Shown piece after piece: positions 1 to 11,409 of a stretch of DNA of 64,000 bases; the first letter of the stretch is position 1; every line of letters begins with the position of its first letter. Both the position numbers and the translations under genes were made by a program. The DNA comes from Nemopilema nomurai. Taxonomy: Eukaryota > Cnidaria > Scyphozoa > Rhizostomeae > Rhizostomatidae. The notes beneath the pieces were generated by a model. That model did not search any database. It saw nothing but the letters and a program-made list of their open reading frames with translations, and was not told where the DNA came from. Location of the stretch: NCBI GenBank assembly GCA_003864495.1, contig ML133440.1:172665-236664 (forward strand), read 5' to 3'.

Positions 1-3000
1 TGGTTAATGGGGTTTTCTGCTACCTCTTTATCTACGTCTGCAATTTGGAATCAGGTACCATTCCATTAGCACTTATCTACTGAATTCGGGGCAATATTTT
101 TGCAGCCATTTTTGATTGCATTGATACATATTTAACCAAATTATCACCATTTAGAATAACTCACCACAATTGATATCCTTTAGCCACGAATATTCCAAAA
201 AATAATCTTGAGTTTAACAGCATTCAGGTTTACCTCAGCGTAGAAACAAGACAATCTTAAGAAGTAATGCAGCAAAGGAAAGTTTTGAATTGACCCTTCT
301 GATCAAACTCTACTTTGACATCATGTTTGACCTTTTCTTGCAGGGGTGCAGCATTTGCTCTGAACTTGTCATACTTTGCGTTTTGCTTCTTTGTTCTCTT
401 CGTCATCCACCAGAACAAGCTACACCATCAAACTTGGCATGGTTTGTTACTCTTTGCTCCTGGTTCATATTCCTTTGCCATTTCATCGTAATCAAAGTCG
501 TCGTTTCTATCAAAACAGGACATTTACCTTCCTTTAACGATGATCAAAGCCCGTTGTGACCTTTTTCTCAAATCTTTTAGGTTGGTCTAGACAATGCCTT
601 TTTGAATGGAAAGAGTATATGTTTCTTGGGATTCCTGCAATCTGCATGATGATAATGGAATGGGTTCTCATTCAGCTAGGCATATTCTTGTTAGGTAATT
701 GCTTCGTTTACTGTTATGTCGATCTTTGAAATACTATCAGTACTTTGAATACTTCTAGCTTAATGGAAAAAGAATTTTACAAAGTCTGCAACCAAGTGGA
801 AGCCTAGGATCAAAATGTGAATTTTTCAAGAATTCCTAGAACACAAAAACAGGTAAATCTGTTAAACGATTTATCGAACAAGAAATTTTACATAAACAAA
901 TATCTTATCACTTCATAGATCCAATCCCTCCTTTCAATTCGATTACCAAGCAAGTTCATATATTTCCTAAGATTTAGCATACCATCAACACTAAAAAAGA
1001 TTAAAGATGGGCTGTAACGATATTTGATCTTTTAGGAAAAGTTGGAAGAACAGAACAAGCTACTATTATTATATCGAGTAATTTGAATGGGATGTTTTAT
1101 TTCGTAAGTTCAGAGAAATTATAGTCTTTCTTGTTCTAATTTGTTGAGACATGCTTGTTGTTCAGCAACAAACGTATCGTGGAACACGCTGCTCATTGTA
1201 ATACAACCGCAACAACATGTCTCGATTTCATCGTGTTTTTCTTGTCTCTTTACAATTTTACGTAAGCTGCCAAATAGATTGTCTATCAGCCATGTTACCA
1301 AGATGCTTTTCTTGCATCTCTCCTTTAGAAAACAAATGCTTCATGATACATTTATGCTTCTAAAAAGATGATCGTTCTTAAAGCTAAGTTAATAAGATTC
1401 AATTAATCCTGACAAAACTCTTGAGGTATCGTTTGGCGTTTCAATTGGCACTGCTGTCAGAGTTGGCACTTTTCTTGGAGCAGGACGCCCTGAAATAGCA
1501 AAAGTGACAATAAAGGCTAGCTTGCTGATTTCAGGTAACAAGCACTGACTTTTAGCAGCAAAATTAATCATATTATTTTTAAGTTGTATAAGCATTCAAC
1601 AGATTTTTTCAAATGGTTATAGCTTTTTAGTATGTTTTGTTGGACAAATTTAAATTTGTCCGATGCAATGTATACATATAATGATCTCATTTTTCATATT
1701 GGGAGGTTTAAAGTAAGGTGAGGCTAAAATTTTATACACGCCTCCGAGTACGGTGTTGTCGATACGGTATTGTAGATTTATCAGCAATACAGCTCGCAGG
1801 CAAAAGGTTTTTTTATATTTCTCCTAGATTCAGAGCTGTTTCAGCCAGTTGTCTCATAAGTATGCCATATTATCTTTATCAAATTGGAATTGCGGACTTT
1901 AAATTGGAAAAAAGAAAGCAGAAGGTTTTTTCTCTTGGAAGCTGTCTCGTAGTCATATAAAAAATATGTAACCTTGTCTTTTCCACTTTTCGATTGTTGC
2001 AGCTGCAATTACCGTGACATGTGCGTTGGCAATAATTGGAGCAAGACATGTGATTAGTCATTTGTTTACAAATAATCGGTATGCAATTATTGTACATGTT
2101 AATTTGTTTGATTTGTTTTGCGATCAATTGCTGTGCGTACAATGTAGTCTTAATGTAAAAAGTTTTAAGCTGCATTGCAAACCAGTAGGCCTATTTCGGG
2201 TTATATGCTGTCAATTTGAAATGCAAGTATAGATTGAAGTTTTAATCGAAGCGATTCAAGTCAAAGAATTATTGTACGCTGAACTGGTGCAGACATATTT
2301 TAGGTATCATTTATGACTGATTAATTCTAATTGATCTTTCCTAATGTCTGTTTAGCGCTGTGGCTGAATTAGAGTCAAAGGATGCCTTTGTTTTGGGTCC
2401 ACAGGTGGTTTTCGATGGACTTCAGGTTGAATTTTCCACTACTTGACTTTTTTCCTTATATACCACCTTCCCCTTTTCTTCTATGTGAAGTCATCCCAAA
2501 AACACTATGTTAACCATCTTGTTATCCAACCTTTTATTTATTATACATACATATTTTAAGTTTTTGAAAATTCAAAATTTTTCTTTGTCCTATTGATGCA
2601 TACCAGTGTTTACAATAATTTACAAAATTGAAATAAAACATTCAACTGGCGTTTGACTTATTTCCTTCAAGCATCTGGAGATTTAAGGTTCATTTGCATT
2701 CAGTGTTAAGGATTGTTAATGCCATGTTATTGTTACGTTAATGTTATTACAAGTAAGATGAGGTTACCTGCTCAAAGTCTTTCTTCCATAACCCCATTTA
2801 CGTGGTTAATTGCGCATAGCATTCTATTACTAAAACTGTGCACACCATCTGTACCCGCTGTTTAAACCAACCTTTATTTCTTCCGTAGTCTCTTCTATTC
2901 CATTTGATCCGTTTATCCACATCATTTCTGCCTCTTGTTTCCGTAGTTTTCTGCAATTCAGCCCCAAAATGTTCGCACTCTTCTTACTGCCTTCCTCTCT

Positions 3001-4566
3001 TAGCTCCAGAATTTATTTTGTTTTCCTTTCCACAAGCAATGAAATAAGAGAAAGATTTTACGACTACCATACAGATTATTCAAGAGAATGTACATGCATT
3101 TGGCTGTCTTGTCATTCAGATGCGTGATCGTTTTCTACATATTGTGTTATGGATTTTTCTTTCTCCTTTTCAAATCTTAAAGTCTAGTGAAAAATAAAAC
3201 ATTGATTGATTCACATTTTTTGTTAAATTAGAGATCTCATATTTCAATCCTTAATGTGATTTTCATACAGTTTTAGGTAATTGAAATTGAAATTATTATA
3301 CTTTGAAGGTATTCTGATGGGGACAGCTCGAGGGATTGGTTATCAAAAATATGGCGCATTCATCAATTTCGTCGCTTTCATTTTCATTGGAGTGCCTCTT
3401 CTTCTGGTTTTATTCTACGAAGCACACATGGCTTTCTTTGGTAACCTGGCTGGATCCATTTGTTTTCGTTTTGATATTTTCTACTGCAAGGAGACGATAA
3501 AAAGCAACTAGAAGATTATTCCACGTATTATTTGTCAATTCTGTGTCCATTTCTTTCAGCTGTTCGTGTTTCAGTGTCTGCGGCTGTCTTTTGTCAAGTA
3601 AGTTGCAGTTAAAAAAAACTATGGTACCAGCTTATATGAATGAAAATTATAATATTATATTGTAACAGACCTTAATCTTTTTGTCTGTCAGCATTTAGTG
3701 CCATTAGCTGGTATACAACCTCCAACATGGCAAGAGGCCTGTTTTATACATGCCAAAAGTCACAAGACAAATCGACAATGAAGATTATTTTACTTCCTTC
3801 AGATACTTGGACTATCAATTTTGCTTTACAAATCTGACTGGACAACACTTTCAAGTATGGTAAGCTCATAAGAAAATGATCTTCTGCTTTCTTTGTTGCA
3901 TAAATAAATCTTAAAATTTAAGAGAGAGGAAAGTGCCATGTCGAGAATGTTGTGTTCAATGATGCTTGCTGCTGCAAGTTCTTTATTTGAAAAACAATTT
4001 GGAAATCTTGGAATAAGAACGGAACTACTACAATTTTTAATTTATAAGCTCCCATTGATTTTTATGAATTATCACTTAGGCAAAAGAGAGGGGTCGTATT
4101 TCCTTAGAAAGGAGCCTGTCCGAGATTGCAGAAGATGCTTTGAAACTCAAAGGTAACTTTATCATTCTCAGAAATATGTTTCCAGCCTATTTAGCACATA
4201 TATATATATATGTATGAGTTCTATTTCTTATACTATCGGGCAATCTGTACTTGTGATTATAAAAGCCTTATATAGCAATAAAAGTCCCAGTATAACATTA
4301 TGAAGAATCCTCCCAGCATTTGCACTTATAAGCCAATATGAAGATTTTATGGCATCAATGCTTAACGGCAGCTTTTCATTTCAGACTGTCAAGCTAATGA
4401 TTCAGACGAAAGTGAAAGCCTCTTGCAAGATAGTGAATCAGAGAATCTGAAAGCAAAGGATTCGACGAAAACTCCTTCCGAGGCAGACACATTGGTTAAA
4501 GTACTAACTGTGTGTTTTTTCTTTTCGTTAGTTCTAGCTTCGTTATTAACGAAAATATATCTTTGA
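1..4566 (+). CDS. G1: MATE/SLC47-type transporter, 5'-truncated by the window, two frameshifts
   Basis: This is the 3' part of a multidrug and toxin extrusion transporter (plasma-membrane proton/organic-cation antiporter family). Exons read: 1-54 (end of exon 5), 344-441, 581-694, 1036-1103, 1426-1534, 2003-2078, 2356-2425, 3309-3440, 3560-3597, 3803-3859, 4080-4152, 4385-4566 (stop TGA). The family assignment rests on VRVGTFLGAGRPE in exon 9, FDGLQ followed by LMGTARGIGYQ across exons 11-12, and the KSDW end of the last core helix. Exon 16 gives a Ser/Asp/Glu-rich tail and a final hydrophobic helix ending KIYL. Compared with G5, which is nearly identical, exon 5 lacks one T (near 45) and exon 12 lacks one base (near 3310), so the exon 11-12 join reads V-F-stop. 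Either the copy is damaged or the sequence is wrong; every other exon is open. Exons 1-4 lie before the window. Confidence 0.85.
4196..4214. repeat. TA microsatellite in intron 15 of G1
   Basis: A short run of TA dinucleotides lies between exons 15 and 16. The same site holds longer runs in the sister copies (31593-31638, 43059-43082, 62555-62590), so the repeat is at an orthologous position within each duplicate and has changed length since duplication. Confidence 0.85.
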
Positions 4567-6024
4567 TTAGGAGCTAGTTAGCTTTCTCATGAAACATGTC
4601 TTCATTCATGATCTCTGATATGATCTTTAATACAAATGGTCCTCTTCTTTTCTTGCATGGCCTAAGTCAAAATTCCGCTTGAAAGAGGCTCGCTTTTTAG
4701 GGGTATGTCTTTTGCTGAAAATTTCACCTTTATCAATGCATCATTAGCTCCAGAAAGACACAGGACATAAACAGATACTACATTGTGTAGCTAGATGACG
4801 GGAAACCGAAAGTATTATTGTCTCTATCAAAAAAGCTAGAGAGGCTCCGAGCAGATACTGAGCAAGCTTTAAACGCGACTATTACAAAGGTATAATTTTT
4901 GCGCTTCACCGGCAATGCTAAAAACAATCAGGAGAATCTGTGACAATGCTAATTTTCTCAGCAAACGGATAATAATTAGAGATGAACTGATGCATGCAAA
5001 GGAAAGTTGGTCGGTAAATGTTATTGCTTCTCGGTTGATGCGTTTCCTGGTTTTATATCTCATTTGCTCAAAATCAACAAAATCATATTGATAAAACAGC
5101 TGAAATTCACAGTATAACTGCAAACTGAGATAAATGAGACGAATTTGTTTTGTAAAGTCCTAATCTTCTCTTTCTGAAGATAGCTTGAAATAATAACGCA
5201 ACTAGTACTAGTTTTCAATGGATTGTACATTAGCTAAGTAACTTGCTTTTGGACCAACATAAAAAGTGAACTGTCCGCTTTTGCCCCGAGTACCCAACTT
5301 CCCCGTCCTTTAACTTTCCGAGCTTTGTGGTAAGGATTCGTATACGACAACATTGTTCGCGAAACAAACTTTCTTTTGGTGCCTCAAGGAGTTTGCTCCG
5401 ATTGCGCTGCATCCATTTTATTGTCGAGTGGAGTCAAAGCTGTAAGTTAGCTGAAACTGGCACTCGGGAAAACTTATGGCAATGGGCGTGTAGGGGTTTT
5501 ATCCTTTTTTGGTTGCTGTTGTCAAGAGCGAATTGGATTAGCCAATGTGATTACATCTCTAGTCAGAATATAATGCGCATGCACAACGGCCTCGATGCGG
5601 AGGGGATGAAGAATGAGAGGTATTTATCTGAAACCGCTAATTTGGTGGTATTGAATCATTTCCCACAATTGTCTTTTAGTGACTTGAAGGTCCAGCTTTA
5701 GCCTTTGCTAATTTCCACGATGTGATATTTACCACTATTCCGGCTGCTAGACTCAACACGCAATTTCGATCCATTTCCACCTCATCGAATTGGAGAAAGA
5801 CACATGAATCTCGCAAACAGATGGGAAATATTTGCTTTTCATTTCAAATTTGTTTCAAGAATCCCGCGAAAGTTTTTTAGGCATAAATCTTTCACATCAC
5901 TGGTTAGGGGTGCAATTAGTGGTTGATTATATCATTCGGATGGGTGAGTACAATGCCATTATTTTTGTTGTCTGCCAAAGACCATGCGAATTACGGATTG
6001 GAGCGACATCAGGTCCATACAGCG
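4567..6024. other. G1 3' flank and spacer to the next first exon
   Basis: This is the spacer between the stop of G1 and the next start exon. A weak polyadenylation variant (AATACA) lies near 4629, but there is no clear AATAAA. At 4795-5010 is a degraded copy of the short open stretch seen intact at 32741-32953. The last 100 bases before 6025 look like a 5' UTR: a GGATGGGTGA block at 5938-5947 recurs upstream of other first exons in the array. Nearly the same spacer follows G5 (43441-44902). After G7 it is about 430 bases shorter, missing the part that matches 4675-5110. Confidence 0.55.
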
Positions 6025-6043
6025 ATGGTCAGAACTGGACAAG
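6025..6043 (+). CDS. MATE first coding exon (MVRTGQ), with no matching exon 2 in the window
   Basis: ATG followed by five codons and one extra base, then a GTATGT donor, so the exon ends in phase 1. The identical exon sits in front of G5 (34457), G6 (44903), G7 (53997) and at the window end (63941), where exon 2 begins with the two bases that complete the split codon. Here the sequence runs into intron 1 and then an undetermined base at 7853, after which exons 10-16 of a different MATE paralogue appear. Exons 2-9 belonging to this start are absent. It is inferred to be the start of a gene lost in an assembly gap or a rearrangement. Confidence 0.6.
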
Positions 6044-6964
6044 GTATGTTTCGATACTTTACATGCAACCGGGCATGTTCCTAGATGTGCTCTTCGAATA
6101 ACTTTGTGTGACGGGCAAATTCAAACAGCTTAAATAAAGGCCACAACTTACTCTTTAATGCATGCAAAAGATCACAGTTACTGAATGTCTCCACATTCGC
6201 TAGAGTATCTTTGCTTACCACCAACTCAAGAAATAAATTGGCCTCACGCGAATGGTATGTGCCAACATAAAATAGAAAAGCAAATACACGTGTGTTTGCT
6301 AACTTATATGATCAAGAATCAAATACTGTTACTTGGCAATGCAAGACAAGCAGGAAACAAGTTTAGTTATGTCTTAAAGCTTAGTCTGCAATTACTGTTA
6401 ATTGCAAATACACATGATTGGCACACCGAAATGAAGAAATGATGCCTCCAAAGCTTTTTCTGCCCAGCATCACGAACTAAAGTATTGGTTTTTCTCCGTG
6501 CGCAGGATATGCCTTTCAAGACCTCTCCTCGCTATCAATTTCTTTAATGGGTAGACCTCGGTAATAAACTTTTTGGTGTAAAATGTACTTTAACTTTCGC
6601 TGTTTCTGTTAAATGAGTAGCTTGATTGGCCAAGAAAAGGAAAGTCATCATCTACCTGTAGTACAATGCCTGCCAAATGTCCTTGGAACACCTCAGTATT
6701 TTCTCTGGTTTTTGCATTTTTCATTTCTTTGACACGCCATAAGCTGTTAATCCCCCTCCTCTCCCTAAAACAATGTTGGTAAAAAGTAAGCATCCAGTCA
6801 ATCTAGGGAAAAGTTTGGTGTAAAAGCAGCAACACAACATTGTTCGAAAGGGGGGAGGAGTGAGTGAACGCGAGTCAAAGAATTGTCGCAAATGTGACAA
6901 CAATTTTTGCAGGCATTGTACCTTGCTCAAAAAGCAACGCTCTATGTACCGCATGCCATTGTTT

Positions 6965-7120
6965 GCACAAACACCAACCGTCCATGCATTGGTCGCGTAA
7001 GCTTTTGTTCCCCATAGCCAACTAGCGTAAAGATTAATAAATCTTTGTTAAGGCACCATTATCTGTTCATAGAAAATCGTCAGAAGCTGGTCACTGGTCA
7101 CTTTGTCCTACAACTCGAAA
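6965..7120 (-). mobile_element. Segment shared with the 5' edge of the LINE blocks
   Basis: This stretch is similar to 35640-35780, the high-coordinate edge of the LINE block in G5 intron 1, and is repeated at 45851-46005. The remaining reverse-transcriptase sequence is absent here and is replaced by unrelated DNA (6670-6960). It is either a leftover of a deleted LINE or flanking sequence into which the LINE inserted; the sequence alone does not decide. Confidence 0.45.
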
Positions 7121-7852
7121 AATGGAAATAATTTGCATAACAGTTACACTCCTATCATCCGCAAACAGAACATCTACAACACACTTTGAAACTAAAATCA
7201 TATAATGACAATGAGACAAGTTTTTCTACAACCATATCGATACGTATGTTATCAAGGGTGAAACCAGTTGTTGGCAAGCGCTAAAGAATCTTTTATCCAA
7301 AGGAATTTGTCAATCAATTATTGCGTGTGAGTCAAATTATTGCGTGTGCGTCAACCAGCGCATTGGTCACACAAAAGTTGCTCCCACTTTTGTCTAAATA
7401 TAATTTAAAAATTCAGCAAACACTGAGCTATGCAAAGAGAAAAAATATTGGTCAATTCTATACCACACAAATGAAAATTAAAAGATTTCTTCAAAAGATC
7501 CCTTTCGTGATACCCCCTCGCGCGCAACCCCCTATATTCAGATAAATCAGAGTACAATCTCTGAGCTGATTAACATTGTCAGATCTTCTATAACGATTTA
7601 ATGATCCAAATTATGATAGTATTCTGATAAACTGCATGCATGTGAGAATGGGACCCTAAATCGGCCAACCCCCTAACTTCTATATTTGAGAATGCTTCTA
7701 TTACCATTCCTCATTGAGTACCTTCACTTGGCATTCCACCTGAAATTTGAAATGCATTTATGCAATCATCTCATGCCTTCCTATCTGTCTAACCATACAG
7801 TTAGGGGGCGTATGCACTCCTAGCAGAGCAATTATTTTCTACTGAATTTTGC

Positions 7853-7853
7853 N
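7853..7853. other. Undetermined base (N) at a break in duplicate similarity
   Basis: The only N in the window. Up to this base the sequence follows the intron-1 region of the type A unit (compare 46660-46738). Immediately after it the similarity ends and intron sequence of G2 begins. A lone N at such a boundary suggests a contig join rather than a miscalled base. Confidence 0.8.
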
Positions 7854-8178
7854 TGGAAAATTTCAGCGGCATTTCACTATCCTCAATATAATTATATTTC
7901 CTTACATTTAATATCATTTATGGTATTGCATTGAAGCTTCCGCCAAAAGATTGATTTGATTGAGCAAGCGCCAAAGAAAAACCCCTTTATAAATCAAATT
8001 GTTAAATTTGGAGTGAAGATTATCTGCAGTTAATAAGAATTGAAGTGATTTTTTTATTTCAATAGACACTGCATGATCTCAAATTGAAAAATAAAGATAC
8101 ATGTTTGTTTTCCAAAACCTTGCTTTAGAAGTATCTCACATTGTCTTATCTGTTTAGACGACTTTTCAATTTTTTCAG

Positions 8179-11100
8179 TGGCAATCACAGTGCTGAATGG
8201 GATTGCCATCATAGCAGCCAAAGATGTGATTGGCTATTTGTTTTCAAATGACCGGTATGCTGCTCATGTATTCTGTCTTTAGCAACTTTCAAATGTCTCT
8301 TGCTACGGGCGTTGCTCCTTCGTAGATTTCTTCAGAGTAACCTTTTTAAATTGTATTTTTAGATGGTGGTTGCAATTCGGATGACAGAGATTAATTAATG
8401 AGTGTTGCTTTCCTTGATTTTATGCTGCATAATCAATGGGGCGAAGAACATAAATATTTCAAACACCTGGCTGTAGAAAAAGTCAAAGGAAACTTTTGAT
8501 TCTTGGATACTTTAAATATAATTTAAAGGCAATTATTATTTGAACAAGTGCTTTGTGGTACAAAACTTCACAATTGCTAGAAAAAGCGGAACTAGTTTTC
8601 GCATACTTAAAAGTTCTTTTTTCGTCCGACACTCGTCAGAGTATGCAAACGTCGGGAAATAACCAAAAACTGACCGAATAAATAGCCAGATGCGGATCGA
8701 AAACAGTAGAGGGTGATAAGCAGAACGCGTGATTGGTCAGTTTTTGGTTATTTTCCGACGTTTGTATACTCTGAGGAGTGTCGGACGAATAAGTACTTTT
8801 AAGTATGCGAAAACTTGTTCCGCTTTTTCTAGCAATTGTGCAATTATTTTTGTTGAAGTTAGCTGCATGACCATTCGATTTAAGTCATTCAAGTGTATAA
8901 ACCAATGTCTGAATTTTTCTCTTTTCGGTTTCACTTCAATCATACAATTGTTGAAAGAATTAACTTCGATTAAATACTCTTGTTAACTTTAATTAAAACT
9001 GGCTTTAATTAAAAGTAAAAGTAATTATCTTTCTATTCCTTACTAAGAATTATTCCCATTTTCTTTCATGTTTCAAGAGAAGTGGCACAATTGGTATCTG
9101 GTGTTGTTGTGATTTTAGCTGTACACCAAATCATTGATGGATTTCTGGTACTTATTTGATATTTATTTACGATGATATATTAAATGTTTTGCTTCATTGT
9201 AAGAAATTTTTTGTTTACTCAATTCTTCTTTCTTTTCTTATGACATCATTTTTTTTCTATTTTTCATTGCTTTGTTTCTATTCACCGTCTTTTTTGACTT
9301 TGACTCACCTATTTTTAAGTTCAATGTTGCCCCATTCCTGCTACTCTTGTCGCCTTGATCTTCCACTTCTCTGGCACCCTTTTGACCATTCTCTTATCAT
9401 CAAACATGTCCTTTCAGAACTCACTATCTACTTTTTCTGGCAGCCTTCTTAGTACTTTACTTCTTTCTGTATTCATCATTCATTGCTCTTATCTTATCAT
9501 TTTCGTCTTTCAATTTTTTTCATTCACATTTAATATCTTATTCGCATCTTATAATATCTTTTAATATGATCCACTTTTGCGGCTTTTTACACTAAAATCC
9601 TATCTCTAATATCTTGCCTGATTTTACTTTCTTTTTTGTTATCTTTCCAACATTTTTGCTGAAGTTATCGTCATTGTGTCCTTCCTTATCTCTTTGATTC
9701 CACAGTAGCCAACAAGCCATTTTTTAGAAAAATAATCGTTCATATAAGCAGAATAAAAGACTTATATTCATTTTTAGGTGATTTTGATGGGTGCCGCTCG
9801 TGGCATCGGGTATCAAAAATATGCTGCCACAATCAACATCATCGGATATTGGCTCATTGCAATTCCGCTTTTTCTTGTATTAATTTTCAAGGCGCACTTG
9901 GGCGTTCTCGGTAGCCTAGCATTTATCACATTTTCTTGTAGCTCTTTTAGGCATTAAACGCCTTTCTAGGAAACCTTCGCCTTAGTTAAGAAATGCGTAT
10001 GATACTATGCATGTTAACAACAGTAGAAAACTACAATTTTAGCTCAGAAGTCAGCTCAATTGTACTATGTCTGACTTACGGTTTATTACTTTACAATTAT
10101 TTCCATTGTAAAAATCATTTGAATTAGTTCCACGTTCTAAGATGGCACTGAAATGATTTTTTCAGCTGTTCGTATTGGAATGTTGGTAAATGCTTGCTGT
10201 CAGGTGAGTAAGACATGATTCGATTTTGCCTATTCTAACCGAATTAAATAAACTTGTATAGTGACCTAGTCTAACACCATTCGCATGTTCACCATCAGCT
10301 CTTTCATACAATACACGTGTCCAATATCCCTTCCCACCATTTGCCTACCTAATAACCAGCTCACTATGCATCACCCTTATAACTTTGCACTCACACTTTC
10401 CATCACGATGCCTCGTTACATCCGATGTCTATCGTATCGAAGAGTGTTTAAGCATGTAGCTTAGCTCATTTTATTTATCTATGAAAAGCTAGTAAAATTC
10501 AACAGGCGCTTTTTCTGAAACTCCTCTGACTTCGATTTCTCTGTTGCACATAAAGGACCACAAAATTTTCAGCAAGCAATGTATTCTAAGAAAAGAGCAT
10601 TAGTGTTGAAAAGAAGTATTGCCTTAAAAATGTGAATATGGGAATAGCAACGCAATGACATACGTAGAATCAATTAAGCAGAGGCAAAAGAAATTACGCA
10701 AAGACGCAACAAATTACGCAAAGACGCAAGAAATTACGCAAAGACGCATTTATTGAAAAACTCTCTTATTGACCATCCACTTGGTGTTAGAAACTTGGTG
10801 TTAGAGAGAAGAAGAATGGTATGAGGAGCTCTTGAGTTTAAAATAATAACTGCTACTCTTATTTTTATAGACAATGGTTCTATCTCTACTGCTTCTTAAG
10901 TCGAACTGGGTCGCTCGTTCAAATTTGGTAACATTCCTCTCATTTTCATCACACGCTGCTGTTCTGAATCGATTTAATCTAGCCTTGCAAAGTGCGTTCG
11001 AACCTTTTTGGATTTGTTTCATTGTCATCATTTCCTCGGTACACTTGCTTGGTACAATTGCGTGTTTTTTGTACATGAACAATCTTTGACCAATGGAACG

Positions 11101-11409
11101 CGTCAAAACTTGCTTTCTTTGCACTTAATTTTCAGGCAAGCATGGACTGTTCTGTAGCACGTGGATCTAGCTACCAAGAAGGTAAGAAAACTGAACTGTT
11201 ACCTGTCGCTCGGACAAAGTTCCTTATCCATCCGTAAGAGGGATACATGAGCTTACTTCATTTGTAATTTATCGGGCTTTTGAATGCTTGTTTTGACTTG
11301 CTTTCTTCTTTTAGAGTGTAAACTGAATGATGAAGGTGAAAGTAAATATCTTGTGTCAGATACGAATCAGAGAGGACGCCCAAGGATGGTTTGGCAAAGG
11401 ACAACTTAG
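8179..11409 (+). CDS. G2: MATE/SLC47-type transporter, 3' half only (exons 10-16)
   Basis: Exons read: 8179-8254, 9078-9147, 9778-9910, 10166-10203, 10871-10927, 11136-11181, 11315-11409 (stop TAG). Their lengths and phases equal those of G3 exons 10-14, so the family and order are secure. It encodes the second half of the C-lobe: AKDVIGYLFSNDR, then a helix ending AVHQIIDGF, then ILMGAARGIGYQKYAA, then the last core helix ending LLKSNW. Exons 15-16 are shorter than in G3. The tail (ECKLNDEGESKY...) stops without the hydrophobic 13th helix of the other genes, so the protein would end in the cytoplasm if the core is inserted as usual. Exon 11 uses an AAG acceptor. Exons 1-9 are missing on the far side of the N at 7853. 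All seven exons are open, so this is probably a real gene with its 5' half lost from the assembly. Confidence 0.75.
8569..8840. mobile_element. Hairpin (foldback) MITE-like element in intron 10 of G2
   Basis: Two long inverted arms, 8569-8675 and 8735-8840, face each other across a spacer of about 59 bases. They match with few mismatches; the outer ends read CACAATTGCT and AGCAATTGTG, the inner ends AACCAAAAACTGACC and GGTCAGTTTTTGGTT. There is no coding capacity, so it would need a transposase supplied elsewhere. Related arm sequence occurs at 24070-24105 and around 37035-37100 (again near 47850, 53600 and 56580), suggesting a dispersed family. Confidence 0.65.
10691..10748. repeat. Three tandem copies of a 20-base repeat
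   Basis: Just under three direct copies of a unit reading AAATTACGCAAAGACGCAAG, in intron 13 of G2. The copies differ at one position. No function is suggested. Confidence 0.85.

Larger units (their letters stand above)
1..7840. repeat. Segmental duplication unit, copy 1
   Basis: Nearly identical by eye to 38823-46738, covering exons 5-16, the 3' flank, the next first exon and part of intron 1. A third version runs 58380-64000 with small deletions. G4 (27580-32090) is an older copy with more differences. Exons and introns are equally alike between copies 1 and 2, which implies recent duplication. Confidence 0.85.

Noticed and set aside
2014..2232. 72-codon frame over exon 10 (and copies)
   Set aside because: It contains exon 10 in frame but reads on through the GT donor at 2079 into the intron; only 2003-2078 is coding.
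1..4566. Calling G1 a definite pseudogene
   Set aside because: Only two one-base differences break it, both of the type that also cluster in G7, and its 5' half is outside the window.
9156..9564. Hydrophobic open frames in G2 intron 11 as a membrane protein
   Set aside because: Pyrimidine-rich intron sequence translates into Phe/Leu/Ser-rich strings; no splice-consistent join and no family motif. The same holds for 18287-18710 in G3.
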